Shown: positions 20,452 to 29,523 of the stretch, piece after piece | How the letters are laid out: the number at the start of each line of letters is the position of its first letter | Numbering within the stretch: position 1 is the first letter of the stretch | DNA from: an uncultured Rhizobiaceae bacterium | GTDB taxonomy: Bacteria > Pseudomonadota > Alphaproteobacteria > Rhizobiales > Rhizobiaceae | Direction: 5' to 3' | Length of the DNA stretch: 64,000 nucleotides | NCBI GenBank assembly: GCA_958296345.1 | Contig: CATQIJ010000012.1 | Span: forward strand, 1-64,000 | Translations under genes and position numbers: made by a program | The notes under the pieces: generated by a model | Told to the model about the DNA's origin: nothing | Database searches by the model: none | Seen by the model: the letters and a program-made list of their open reading frames with translations, nothing else

Positions 20452-21224
20452 CCGTCTATTTTATTGGTGCAGGGCCGGGTGCTCCTGACTTGATTACTGT
20501 CCGTGGACTTAAGCTTATCGAAAACTCTCCTGTTTGTATGTATGCAGGTTCTCTAGTGCCAGAAGAAATTGTGGCTGCAGCTCCTGACGGGGCAGAAGTA
20601 ACTGATACAGCACCGCTTAATCTTGATGAAATTATTGAGATGATCCGTGTTGCGACTGAGCAAGGCAAAGATGTTGCTCGTGTTCATTCTGGTGACCCAG
20701 CAATTTATGGCGCAACGGCTGAACAAATGCGCAGGCTTGATGTACTTGAAATTGATTATGAAGTTGTGCCTGGTGTGCCAGCTTTTGCAGGTGTTGCTGC
20801 TAAGTTGAAGATGGAATTAACACTGCCAGAAATTGCCCAAACAATTATTATCACGCGCACAGGCATGAAGGCTTCTTCGATGCCAGATGGGGAACAATTG
20901 GAAATTTTGGGTCAATCAGGTGCAACGCTTGCGATCCATTTATCCATTCGCAATCTGGTCTATGTCAGGGAAGCGCTTGAGCCTTATTACGGTGATGATT
21001 GCCCTGTGGTGATTGCTTATCGTGCGACTTGGCCTGACGAACTTTATATTCGTACAACTTTGGCTGAAATGAAAGACGAAGTGCGCAAGCACAAGATTAC
21101 TCGCACAGCGCTTATTTTGGTTGGCCCAGTGCTAGGAGCAGCAGAATTCCGCGATAGTGATTTGTATAATGCAGATTATGCACACGTGTTGCGCAATAAA
21201 GGTAAGAAGAAAGCTAAGGCATAA
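20448..21224 (+). CDS. cobM: Precorrin-4 C11-methyltransferase
   Basis: Tetrapyrrole methylase CobM/CbiF. The N-terminus VYFIGAGPGAPDLIT and blocks CMYAGSLVP, HSGDPAIYGA and VPGVPAFAG identify it. The start at 20448 (ATGA overlap with cobJ) is chosen over an in-frame ATG at 20394 that would add an untypical Arg-rich leader inside cobJ. The stop TAA shares its last base with the ATG of the next gene, an EamA transporter, suggesting that transporter is translated together with the pathway. Confidence 0.95.
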   Translation: MTVYFIGAGPGAPDLITVRGLKLIENSPVCMYAGSLVPEEIVAAAPDGAEVTDTAPLNLDEIIEMIRVATEQGKDVARVHSGDPAIYGATAEQMRRLDVLEIDYEVVPGVPAFAGVAAKLKMELTLPEIAQTIIITRTGMKASSMPDGEQLEILGQSGATLAIHLSIRNLVYVREALEPYYGDDCPVVIAYRATWPDELYIRTTLAEMKDEVRKHKITRTALILVGPVLGAAEFRDSDLYNADYAHVLRNKGKKKAKA

Positions 21225-22099
21225 TGGGTACTGCAGCCATTAGTTCCAATGTTAAATTAGGTGTTGGACTGATGGTTGTTGCAATGCTTACCATCCCATT
21301 GGTTGATGGTATCGCCAAACATTTGAGCTTTGATTATTCTCCTCTTTTTATCAGTTGGGCACGATATGCATCGGCGACGCTAATAATATTACCGTTCGCT
21401 TTTCTAAAGTTTGGTAGGAATATTCTTCCATCAAAGAATATTGGAGCTCATGCAATTAGAACGGTATTCCTTGTTCTTGCTATGACTTGTTATTTTGTAG
21501 CTATCTCAATTATCCCTTTAACAACTGCAGTTACTGCATATTTTGTCGGCCCAATCATTGCTGTTGTTCTTTCTGTTGTTTTCTTGAAAGAGCAGATTAC
21601 GTTCAGAAAAATTGCTAGCCTTGTTTTGGGGATTATAGGAACTTTATTTATCTTAAAACCCAGTGGTGAAATTGAACTTGGAATAGTTTTGGCACTCTTG
21701 GCAGGTTTCTTTTTTGCTCTCTACATGCTTGCAACTAGGCAGGCAGCACAAAGTAGTAATCCTATAAAAACACTTGTTTTCCAATGCCTTTTGGCTGTCG
21801 TTCTTTTATCTCCACAAGCGATTATTACGTTCAGTTCACTACAGAAAGCTGATTTATTATTCTTTGCTGGAATGGGGTTGTTTTCTGTTATTTCTCACTT
21901 TCTGTCTATTACTGCATTCAAGTATGCAGATGCTTCTACGTTGGCTCCGTTGGTCTATGTTGAACTAATCGCAACCAGTATAATTGGTTATGTAATATTT
22001 TCTGAAGTTCCAGGGATAGCAACGGTTATTGGTGCGCTGTTAATAATGTTTGGTGGGTTGATTTTGATTTTAAATATGAAACCTTCAGTATCTGATTGA
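21224..22099 (+). CDS. EamA/DMT-family transporter, coupled to cobM
   Basis: A 291-aa inner-membrane protein with about ten hydrophobic helices in two EamA repeats; each repeat ends in the typical E-P-x-x-box region (FLKEQITFRKIASLVLGI; FSEVPGIATVIGA). Its ATG shares one base with the cobM stop (TAATG), an unusually tight link for a transporter. The substrate is unknown; the superfamily moves metabolites including amino acids, nucleotide-sugar-like compounds and, in Rickettsia, S-adenosylmethionine. The next gene is a related paralogue. Confidence 0.85.
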   Translation: MGTAAISSNVKLGVGLMVVAMLTIPLVDGIAKHLSFDYSPLFISWARYASATLIILPFAFLKFGRNILPSKNIGAHAIRTVFLVLAMTCYFVAISIIPLTTAVTAYFVGPIIAVVLSVVFLKEQITFRKIASLVLGIIGTLFILKPSGEIELGIVLALLAGFFFALYMLATRQAAQSSNPIKTLVFQCLLAVVLLSPQAIITFSSLQKADLLFFAGMGLFSVISHFLSITAFKYADASTLAPLVYVELIATSIIGYVIFSEVPGIATVIGALLIMFGGLILILNMKPSVSD

Positions 22100-22160
22100 G
22101 AGCTATGAAATAGTAGAAATTAGCTTGAGGTTTTGGCAATTTAGATGTCAATGTAATTTC

Positions 22161-23018
22161 ATGAAAACACTCTCTCCTTTTACCATTGCTGCTTTTATTA
22201 TGGGCATTGGAATAGCTGGTATTCCGCTTGGCGATACTGCTGGTAAGTTAATGTTCTTACATACATCTGTTGAACCAGCTTTTATTGCATGGAGCAGATA
22301 CGGGCTTGGTATTTTACTTGTTTGGCTGGCATATGCAGGGCGTGGTTTTGATTTTACTGCAATGAAAGATTGGCGCTTATGGTTGCGTTCTTTCTTCGTA
22401 ACAGCAGCCGTTTTTTCAATTCTTAACTCAATAGCAACTGAACCATTAGCTAATGCATTTGCAGCCTTTTTTATAGGGCCTATCTTTGCTTATTTTGGTG
22501 CTGCGTTTTTTTTAAGAGAACAAATTACGTGGTTTAGAACTGTTACTTTAATCATAGCTTTTTTGGGCGTTATAATTGTGGTTCGTCCAAGCATTAATAT
22601 GTCACCTGGTTTAGTCTACGCTTTAATGGGCGGTTGTTTTTATGCAGCTTTTTTGGTTTCAACGCGCTGGCTTGCTCATGTTGCTAGGCCAAGGATGTTG
22701 TTGTTGTCCAACTTAATTATGGGAACATTGTTACTAACTCCTATGGGAATTACTAGCATTCCTAAAATCGATGCCGAAATGTTTGGGTTAGTGATTTGGA
22801 GCGCCGCTGCATCAGCTATCGGTAATCTTGCTATTGTTCTTTCAAGTTCACTTGTCGATGGAAGTCGCATAGCCCCTTTAATTTATATGCAGGTAGTTTA
22901 CGCGACTTTGTTTGGTATTCTTTTCTTTGGTGATCTCCCAGATAAGTGGGCATGGGTCGGGCTTGTCGTTCTGGTTATATCAGGTTTTGCATCATTTTTT
23001 GCGCAGAAGAAGCAATAA
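22161..23018 (+). CDS. EamA/DMT-family transporter, tandem paralogue
   Basis: A 285-aa, ten-helix EamA transporter resembling the preceding gene in organisation (AFFIGPIFAYFGAAFFLREQ versus AYFVGPIIAVVLSVVFLKEQ at the same place). The start at 22161 gives a normal N-terminus MKTLSPF; the 5' extension to 22125 lacks an ATG and is Arg/Cys-rich. It follows its paralogue by 61 bp and faces the convergent cobK. Substrate unknown; location between cobM and cobK hints at a role linked to cobalamin metabolism, but insertion by chance is possible. Confidence 0.82.
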   Translation: MKTLSPFTIAAFIMGIGIAGIPLGDTAGKLMFLHTSVEPAFIAWSRYGLGILLVWLAYAGRGFDFTAMKDWRLWLRSFFVTAAVFSILNSIATEPLANAFAAFFIGPIFAYFGAAFFLREQITWFRTVTLIIAFLGVIIVVRPSINMSPGLVYALMGGCFYAAFLVSTRWLAHVARPRMLLLSNLIMGTLLLTPMGITSIPKIDAEMFGLVIWSAAASAIGNLAIVLSSSLVDGSRIAPLIYMQVVYATLFGILFFGDLPDKWAWVGLVVLVISGFASFFAQKKQ

Positions 23019-23107
23019 GTACTTACAATGAATATATAATATAAAAAGAATCTGGAATTTGGGTGGTAAAGGTGACGAAGAAGAGCATGGTGATACACCT
23101 GCGTAAA

Positions 23108-23770
23108 TTATCGACTAACCATTATTATTGGTAGCTTAAGTTTTCGTGCTGCTTCAATTTTTGCATAAGCACCTGTGCCGCCTGAGTTGCGGCACACAAT
23201 ATGTGTGATTTTATTTGCCTCAAGAATAGCTTGTTCCTGTTGCAAATCGTTCGATGGTTTCCCGATGAGTAGTTGATGATCATGAAGGCTGATTTGTGTT
23301 TCTGGTTTATCAATCATTCGAACAAGAAAGAAGACATCTTTTCGGGTTTTGAATAGATCAATATACTGGCTACCTAATGCCAATAATATGCGGGCATTTT
23401 TTGGAATATAGTCCCGCGCTTCATCTAGGTTTTTAACTTCAATCCATTGGTCGCCAGATTGTTTTTGCCATGGTTCGCGGCTGTTAATTTTGAGTTTCAC
23501 ACCCGTAATTTTAGATGCTTTAATTGCGTTAACAGAAATCTGTTTTGCAAATGGGTGTGTGCAATCAATAAGAAGTTCTACCTCGTTTTCTTTGATGTAT
23601 TTAACGAGGCCTTCAACGCCGCCAAAACCACCAATACGTGTTTTGCCTTCTACTGGTTTTGGTTCTTTTGTTCTACCTGCAAGTGATGATGTTACATCGT
23701 GACCTTCGTTGACTAACTTGATCGCGAGTTGATAGGCTTCTTTTATGCCTCCAAGGATTAGAACTTTCAT
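23108..23770 (-). CDS. cobK: Precorrin-6A reductase
   Basis: NADPH-dependent reductase (CobK/CbiJ) reducing the corrin macrocycle. The 220-aa protein starts MKVLILGGIKEAY, has LLIDCTHPFAKQIS, the CRNSGGTGAYAKIEAAR motif and the C-terminal LPIIMV. The start at 23770 makes an ATGA overlap with the cbiD stop, so both are translated from one message. Two codons upstream (TTG at 23779) would extend into cbiD without benefit. It is convergent with the EamA gene, 89 bp apart. Confidence 0.94.
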   Translation of the reverse strand: MKVLILGGIKEAYQLAIKLVNEGHDVTSSLAGRTKEPKPVEGKTRIGGFGGVEGLVKYIKENEVELLIDCTHPFAKQISVNAIKASKITGVKLKINSREPWQKQSGDQWIEVKNLDEARDYIPKNARILLALGSQYIDLFKTRKDVFFLVRMIDKPETQISLHDHQLLIGKPSNDLQQEQAILEANKITHIVCRNSGGTGAYAKIEAARKLKLPIIMVSR

Positions 23771-24897
23771 GCTTTCCAATCCGTTCTAGCAAGTAGCTTT
23801 CCATCTCTTGCAAAGATGATCACTTCTACTTCTACAGGTGCGCCACGTAAAGTTTCCAAAGCCGAGCTTTGTGCTTTGTTTGCAATTATCTTTGGTAAGT
23901 CGATCCCGCTTTCTTGAGTCAATTCAAGTGCTTCTAAGGCTGTGTTGGCATTTTGAATCTGAGATTTTACGTTTTGATTCACGTAAGGTTTTGCAATATT
24001 TGCTAACCAATCAAAGTTTACTTGGCTTCTACCTGAGTGTAAGTCCATTGAACCTTGAGCAAGTTTTGTGAACTTTGCGAATCCACCTGCTAATGTGATT
24101 TTGGGTATTGGATTTGCGCGTAAATATTTTAACAAGCCGCCGACAAAATCCCCCATATCTAACATGGCGCTTTCTTCAAAATTATAAATTTCGCAAGCAG
24201 CAGTTTCTGATGTTGAACCTGTGGCCCCAAGGACATGGGTGGTGTTCTGCGAGCGAGAAACATCTATACCTCTATGAATTGAATGTATCCAAGCAGAGCA
24301 CGAGAATGGATGTACGACGCCAGTTGTGCCTAGAATGGAAATTCCACCTATAATGCCAAGACGCGGATTCCAAGTTCGTTCGGCAATTTTTTCGCCTCCC
24401 GGTACAGAAATAGTTATTGAGATATCGGGTGCAAACTTATGTGCTTTGCAGAGTGTTTCGACAACTTCTGTCATGAGCTTTCGGGGGATCGGATTGATGG
24501 CCGCTTCACCCTTTGGGATGGGTAATCCTGACTTGGTAACCATACCGACACCATCGCCTGCGTGGAATGTTATTCCGCTTCCTTTTGCACCAAATTCTAC
24601 TCGTGAAATAATGGTTGCCCCATGTGTTACATCGGGGTCATCACCAGCGTCTTTTATAATGCCTGCTTCTGCAAAACTATCGCCTGATTTTTCACTATGC
24701 TTTTCATAGGCGAGAGCAAAAGAGGGGGTGTCGCCTTTAGGCAAAGAAATGGTGACAGGATCAATAAAATCAGCTTTAAATAAAGCGGATAATGCTGACT
24801 TTGTAGCGGCGGTTGCGCAAGCGCCGGTTGTCCAACCTCTACGCAGAGGAGTGGCTTGTTCATTTTTAGGTTTTTGTGTACGGGTGACCTTGCTCAT
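23767..24897 (-). CDS. cbiD: Cobalt-precorrin-5B C1-methyltransferase
   Basis: CbiD methylates C1 in the early-cobalt pathway; the late-insertion route normally uses unrelated CobF. Visible signatures are RRGWTTGACATAA near the N-terminus, DDPDVTHGA, GDGVGMVTKSGL and GGISILGTTGVVHPFS. The 376-aa length is normal. ATG at 24897 (MSKVTRTQ) is preferred over the 5' extension to 24936, which would run into divergent cobA. It is coupled to cobK by an ATGA overlap. No cobF is seen in the window, consistent with CbiD replacing it. Confidence 0.93.
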   Translation of the reverse strand: MSKVTRTQKPKNEQATPLRRGWTTGACATAATKSALSALFKADFIDPVTISLPKGDTPSFALAYEKHSEKSGDSFAEAGIIKDAGDDPDVTHGATIISRVEFGAKGSGITFHAGDGVGMVTKSGLPIPKGEAAINPIPRKLMTEVVETLCKAHKFAPDISITISVPGGEKIAERTWNPRLGIIGGISILGTTGVVHPFSCSAWIHSIHRGIDVSRSQNTTHVLGATGSTSETAACEIYNFEESAMLDMGDFVGGLLKYLRANPIPKITLAGGFAKFTKLAQGSMDLHSGRSQVNFDWLANIAKPYVNQNVKSQIQNANTALEALELTQESGIDLPKIIANKAQSSALETLRGAPVEVEVIIFARDGKLLARTDWKA

Positions 24898-24924
24898 ACA
24901 TGCGTTATAGGTGAAATTAGTCGA

Positions 24925-25770
24925 ATGAAAAAGCAAGATTTTATGTCAGATCTTCCTACCTTTGAAAAAGGGCAAGTTTGGCTTGTGGGAGCAGGGCCTG
25001 GGGATCCTGGTTTGCTAACGCTACACGCGGCTAATGCTATCCGTCAGGCTGATGTGATTGTTTACGATGCCTTGGTGAATGATTCTATTCTTGAATTAGC
25101 CAGTCCTGATGTTGTTTTGCATTATGCTGGCAAGCGCGGGGGTAAACCTTCGCCAAAACAGCGTGATATTTCTTTACGGCTTGTTGAATTTGCCCAAGAA
25201 GAAAAACGCGTACTTCGTCTTAAGGGCGGTGACCCATTTGTGTTTGGACGTGGAGGTGAAGAAGCTTTAACACTTGTTGAACACGGCATTCCATTCCGCA
25301 TCGTTCCAGGCATTTCCGCTGGTATTGGAGGTCTAGCTTATGCTGGTATTCCTGTAACGCACCGCGATATCAATCACTCAGTCACATTTTTAACGGGACA
25401 TGATGCTTCTGGCCTTGTGCCTGATGCAGTTGATTGGAAAAGTGTTTCTAAAGGATCACCTGTTGTTGTTATGTATATGGCAATGAAGCATTGGGCTAAT
25501 ATTCGTGAACGGTTTTTGGCCGCCGGCCGCCCTGCAAGTCAGCCAATGGCTTTTGTTTGTGAGGCGACAACGGAAAATCAACGTGTTTTGGAAACAACGG
25601 TTGGCGCATCTTTAGATGATTTAGCTAAGAGTGATATCAAGTCACCTGCGATTGTTGTGGTGGGCGAAGCTGTTCGGTTACGTTCGGCACTTGATTGGTT
25701 AGGTGCAGTGGACGGTAAAATTCTAACACCTGATCCACTTGGTAAAAAACCAAATCAAGAAGTCGTATGA
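24925..25770 (+). CDS. cobA: Uroporphyrinogen-III C-methyltransferase
   Basis: SUMT, the SAM-dependent enzyme making precorrin-2, the branch point to siroheme and cobalamin. The signature VWLVGAGPGDPGLLT, VYDALV, LKGGDPFVFGRGGEE, VPGISAGIGGLAYAGIPVTHR are all present. Starts at 24925 (MKKQDF) or 24943 (MSDLPT) are both possible; the longer frame back to 24856 overlaps cbiD and is unlikely. Only 27 bp separate the 24925 start from the divergent cbiD start, so the promoters must overlap coding DNA. Its stop forms an ATGA overlap with cobB. It lacks the CysG oxidase/ferrochelatase domain. Confidence 0.95.
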   Translation: MKKQDFMSDLPTFEKGQVWLVGAGPGDPGLLTLHAANAIRQADVIVYDALVNDSILELASPDVVLHYAGKRGGKPSPKQRDISLRLVEFAQEEKRVLRLKGGDPFVFGRGGEEALTLVEHGIPFRIVPGISAGIGGLAYAGIPVTHRDINHSVTFLTGHDASGLVPDAVDWKSVSKGSPVVVMYMAMKHWANIRERFLAAGRPASQPMAFVCEATTENQRVLETTVGASLDDLAKSDIKSPAIVVVGEAVRLRSALDWLGAVDGKILTPDPLGKKPNQEVV

Positions 25771-27059
25771 GAGATCAACTAAAATCAGGGTTATTAATTG
25801 CTGCGCCTTCTTCTGGAAGTGGCAAGACTGTTCTGACGCTTGCTCTTTTACGTGCATTAAAAGACAAAGGAATGGATATTGCTTCAGCAAAGGCCGGGCC
25901 TGATTATATTGATCCAGCTTTTCATGCTCTCGCAAGTGGCTATTCTTCCGTCAATCTCGACCCTTGGGCAATGACATCGTCAAGGTATTCGGCACTAGCT
26001 CAAAGACAAAAAGGAACGCACCTCTTAATTGAAGGGATGATGGGGCTTTTTGATGGTGCGGCCGATGGCTCAGGTTCTGCAGCGGAACTCTCTAAGTCAC
26101 TAGGTATACCTATTGTTTTAATTATTGATGCTGCAAAACAGTCTCATTCTATAGCTGCTCTTGTGCGAGGGTTTCGCGATCATGATGAGAAAATCAAAAT
26201 TGCCGGTGTAATTTTAAATAAGGTTGGCAGTGCGCGTCATAAGAAAATGCTTTGTGATGCTCTAGCTCAAATCAACGTAGATGTTTTAGGCGTTATTCCG
26301 CGCGATGATAGTTTTCTATTGCCAGAGCGTCATTTGGGTTTGGTTCAGGCAGGAGAGACGGAAGACATTGAGGCTTTTATAACGCAGGCAGCTGTAACGC
26401 TGAGTAAAACTTGTGATCTGAAAAAGATAGCTGATTGTTTTTCTTCGATTAAAGAACGTAAACGGCAAGGTTCTCTTGTTGCGCCTTTAGGCCAAGAAAT
26501 TGCCATTGCTCAAGATAAGGCTTTTTCTTTCATTTATCCCCACTTACTGGAGGATTGGCGTCAACAAGGCGCTTCATTAACTTTCTTTTCGCCACTTTCC
26601 AATGAAGCGCCTGAAACAGGTGTTGATGCTATTTATTTACCGGGTGGTTATCCAGAATTATATGCAGCCCAACTTGCACAAGCAGATGATTTTAAGTTTG
26701 CCTTGGCTATTGCGCGAGACCGCGAAACGCTTATTTATGGTGAGTGTGGTGGTTATATGGTTTTGGGCGATGGCATTATTGATGCTGATGGTAAAATGCA
26801 TGAAATGGCTGGGTTACTTCAACTTGAAACAAGCTTTCAGCAAAGAAAACTACATTTAGGATATCGTCATTTAGAGGCTGATGGTTTTATCTTTGGTGAT
26901 GTACTTTGTGCGCATGAATTTCATTATACAACTGCACTAAAAGAAGATGGCGAACCACTCTTTAAAGCGCGTGATGCTTTGGGTAGTGAACTTGGCAATG
27001 CTGGGTTAAGAAATAGGAATGTTATGGGTTCTTATATGCATGTCATTGATGGGTGCTAA
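25767..27059 (+). CDS. cobB: Cobyrinic acid a,c-diamide synthase
   Basis: Glutamine- and ATP-dependent amidation of the a and c side chains (CobB/CbiA). The N-terminal dethiobiotin-synthetase-like domain has APSSGSGKT at residues 13-21; the C-terminal amidotransferase has PGGYPELYA and the nucleophile Cys327 in YGECGGYM, plus a terminal GSYMH. At 430 aa the length fits. Linked by an ATGA overlap to cobA and followed after 2 bp by cobC. Distinguished from CobQ by PGGYPE and the diamide synthase N-terminal motif. Confidence 0.95.
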   Translation: MRDQLKSGLLIAAPSSGSGKTVLTLALLRALKDKGMDIASAKAGPDYIDPAFHALASGYSSVNLDPWAMTSSRYSALAQRQKGTHLLIEGMMGLFDGAADGSGSAAELSKSLGIPIVLIIDAAKQSHSIAALVRGFRDHDEKIKIAGVILNKVGSARHKKMLCDALAQINVDVLGVIPRDDSFLLPERHLGLVQAGETEDIEAFITQAAVTLSKTCDLKKIADCFSSIKERKRQGSLVAPLGQEIAIAQDKAFSFIYPHLLEDWRQQGASLTFFSPLSNEAPETGVDAIYLPGGYPELYAAQLAQADDFKFALAIARDRETLIYGECGGYMVLGDGIIDADGKMHEMAGLLQLETSFQQRKLHLGYRHLEADGFIFGDVLCAHEFHYTTALKEDGEPLFKARDALGSELGNAGLRNRNVMGSYMHVIDGC

Positions 27060-27061
27060 GT

Positions 27062-28057
27062 ATGAGTATGATAATTCATGGCGGCAAACTTGACGCTGCA
27101 ATTATGCAATACAGTGGAAGCAGAGAAGATTGGCTGGATCTATCAACTGGCATAAATCCGAATGCTTATCTACTTCCTGAAATACCTAACGAGAGTTGGC
27201 AGAGATTGCCTGATGAAGATGCTCAGCTAAATTTAATCACGACCGCAAGACAGTATTACCGAGTGCCAGACAAGATGGCTCTTATTGCAGCCAATGGTAC
27301 TCAAGCAATTATCCAAAACTTACCATTTTTATTGAAGCATAAGAAGGTAGCTATTCTTTCTCCAACCTATGAAGAACATCAAAACTGTTGGGAGAAGGCA
27401 GGACGTGATGTCCTGCAAGCGAGCAGTCTTGAAGAAGCTGTTGCGGTTGCTGATATTGTTGTTGTTGTTAATCCAAACAACCCAACGGCTAAAACTTATC
27501 GTCCCAGTGAACTTCTTGCTGCAGCGAAAGGTTTACAAAATAAGTCTGGGTTCTTGATTGTTGATGAAGCTTTTGGGGATTGTGTGCCAGAGCTTTCTGT
27601 TGTGTCTGATATGAGCAATAATATAATTGTATTGCGATCGTTTGGTAAGTTTTTTGGGCTTGCTGGTCTTAGGCTAGGATTTGCCATTTGTTCAAAAATT
27701 CTTGCTGATGAATTGAAGTCAAGGCTAGGGCCGTGGAGTGTGTCGGGCCCTGCACTTATCATTGGAGCTGAAGCCTTAGGTGATGCTCAATGGGCATCTA
27801 TTATGAGGTTGCAGATTGCACAAAACGCAAAAGACCAAGTAGAAGTAATAGAAGCTTGTGACTTAAAGCTGATAGGCAGCGCTGGTTTGTTTATGGAATT
27901 TGATCACCCTAATGCGCAAAAGCTTCATCATGTGTTATTGAAAGAGCATATTTTAGTAAGGCAGTTTCTTAACAGGAAAACACGCCTTCGTTTTGGGCTT
28001 TGTAAAAATATTGAAGAGCTTGAACGTCTTGCATGGGTTTTGAAAAAGAATGTTTGA
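27062..28057 (+). CDS. cobC: Threonine-phosphate decarboxylase-like aminotransferase
   Basis: PLP-dependent class I/II fold enzyme (CobC in Pseudomonas naming, CobD in Salmonella naming) that supplies the (R)-1-amino-2-propanol phosphate linker. Features: HGG near the N-terminus, LSTGINP, NGTQAIIQNLP, VNPNNPTAKTY, and the PLP lysine K196 in RSFGKFFGLAGLRLG. The start at 27062 (MSMIIHGG) is chosen; a GTG at 27053 would overlap cobB. Its 3' end overlaps cbiB by 8 bp. A histidinol-phosphate aminotransferase is the main alternative, made unlikely by context. Confidence 0.92.
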   Translation: MSMIIHGGKLDAAIMQYSGSREDWLDLSTGINPNAYLLPEIPNESWQRLPDEDAQLNLITTARQYYRVPDKMALIAANGTQAIIQNLPFLLKHKKVAILSPTYEEHQNCWEKAGRDVLQASSLEEAVAVADIVVVVNPNNPTAKTYRPSELLAAAKGLQNKSGFLIVDEAFGDCVPELSVVSDMSNNIIVLRSFGKFFGLAGLRLGFAICSKILADELKSRLGPWSVSGPALIIGAEALGDAQWASIMRLQIAQNAKDQVEVIEACDLKLIGSAGLFMEFDHPNAQKLHHVLLKEHILVRQFLNRKTRLRFGLCKNIEELERLAWVLKKNV

Positions 28058-29021
28058 TCCGCTCGTCATTTTGCTGATTGCATTTGTTCTGGATTGGTAT
28101 TGGGGGGAACCTGATATTTTTTGGAAACGACTGCCGCATCCAATTGTTCTTTTTGGGAAGGCGGTTTCTTTTGCTGATAAGCAATTAAATAAACGAAATG
28201 ATTCAGAGCGAGCTCAATACAAAAAAGGTGCAATTGCTATTTTACTTTTGATATTTGTTGTTCTCTTTGTCTCGTTTTTGATTGATGGCGCCGTTAGTTA
28301 TCTGGGCCCTTTTGGGCTGGCTTTGGAAGTGTTTATTGTCTTTGTTTTACTTGCGCAAAAGAGCTTGTCTGACCATGTTGAGTTGGTCTCAAAAGGCTTG
28401 AAAGAAGATGGTCTTGAGGGAGGGAGAAAAGCGGTTGGCATGATTGTGGGGCGTGTTCCAAGTCACCTTGATAAATCAGGTGTAAGTCGCGCATCAATTG
28501 AAAGCCTTGCGGAAAATTTTTGCGATGGGGTTGTGGCGCCAGCGTTTTGGTATGCAATCTTTGGGCTTCCAGGTATTGTTGTTTACAAAATGATTAATAC
28601 AGCAGACTCTATGATTGCATATCGTAATGAGAAATATCTTTGGTTTGGGCGCGTTGCAGCTCAAGTTGATGATCTTGCAAATTGGCTTCCTGCACGATTT
28701 TCAGCGATGCTGATTGCTATTGGCGCTGGGATGTTAAGCGGGATGGATGCTTTTAAGAACGCGCTAATTGTTGCCTTGAGAGATTCAGGTTTGCATCGCT
28801 CCCCAAATGCTGGTTGGCCAGAAGCTGCTATGGCTGGTGGCGCAGATTTAGCGCTTGGAGGGCCACGTATTTACCCTGAAGAAATAGTCCAGCAAGCCTA
28901 TTTAAACAGCTCGGGTAAGCGAAAGCTTGGTGCTAGAGATATTGACAAAACAATCAGAATTTTTGCGTTAGCATGTTTTGTACTTTGGTTTGTTACTGGT
29001 GCTCTGGCGGTATTATTCTAA
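28050..29021 (+). CDS. cbiB: Adenosylcobinamide-phosphate synthase
   Basis: Integral membrane enzyme (CbiB; CobD in Pseudomonas naming) that attaches the aminopropanol arm to adenosylcobyric acid. The 323-aa protein has the N-terminal LDWYWGEPDIFWKRLPHPIV signature, several hydrophobic helices, SIESLAENFCDGVVAPAFW, and RDSGLHRSPNAGWPEAAMAG. It overlaps cobC by 8 bp and its last 29 bp overlap the convergent phosphatase gene. Intact. Confidence 0.95.
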   Translation: MFDPLVILLIAFVLDWYWGEPDIFWKRLPHPIVLFGKAVSFADKQLNKRNDSERAQYKKGAIAILLLIFVVLFVSFLIDGAVSYLGPFGLALEVFIVFVLLAQKSLSDHVELVSKGLKEDGLEGGRKAVGMIVGRVPSHLDKSGVSRASIESLAENFCDGVVAPAFWYAIFGLPGIVVYKMINTADSMIAYRNEKYLWFGRVAAQVDDLANWLPARFSAMLIAIGAGMLSGMDAFKNALIVALRDSGLHRSPNAGWPEAAMAGGADLALGGPRIYPEEIVQQAYLNSSGKRKLGARDIDKTIRIFALACFVLWFVTGALAVLF

Positions 29022-29523
29022 TAGGTTCTGCGTAAGGCGGCATTGCTTCAAAGACTTGTTTGAAGGTTAAACCCTCCCATGCCATCTGAGTTGCTCTAAT
29101 AACACCTGCATGGCAGACGATTGCTGTTTCTAAATCTGCTTGTTCTAAGGCTTCTAGCACGCGTGATTGAACATCCGCGAAACTCTCGCCATTTGGCGTT
29201 GAATTATTCATAGGATTTTCAAGCCATTTTTCAGATTTTTTGCGATCAATTTCTGTCCACAACTGACCTTCAAAATCACCCATATTCATTTCCCAAAGGC
29301 GCTCATCGTATATTGGCGTAAGGCCATTCCGATCTGCGATAGAAATTGCGAGCTTACGACAGCGAAGGGCAGGGCTTGCTATAATGCGTTTTACAACTGG
29401 GGTTACTTTGATTGCGTTGGCGATTTGTTCATGACCAATTTTTGCAATGTCTAAATCTGTTCGACCATAACATGTGCCTGCGGGTACATCAGGTGTTGGG
29501 TGACGTAAGAAGATCAAGACCAA
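28993..29523 (-). CDS. Histidine phosphatase family protein, probable alpha-ribazole phosphatase
   Basis: A 176-aa phosphoglycerate-mutase-like phosphatase with the N-terminal catalytic FLRHPTP (RH motif; Pro instead of the commoner Gly), CYGRTDLD, SPALRC and a later VCHAGVIR with the second catalytic His. Alpha-ribazole phosphatase (CobC in Salmonella naming) removes phosphate from alpha-ribazole-5'-phosphate or adenosylcobalamin-5'-phosphate. The ATG lies inside the end of cobS (10-bp overlap), so it is the last gene of cobT-cobS-phosphatase. The specific substrate is inferred from this position. Confidence 0.85.
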   Translation of the reverse strand: MVLIFLRHPTPDVPAGTCYGRTDLDIAKIGHEQIANAIKVTPVVKRIIASPALRCRKLAISIADRNGLTPIYDERLWEMNMGDFEGQLWTEIDRKKSEKWLENPMNNSTPNGESFADVQSRVLEALEQADLETAIVCHAGVIRATQMAWEGLTFKQVFEAMPPYAEPIRIIPPEHQ

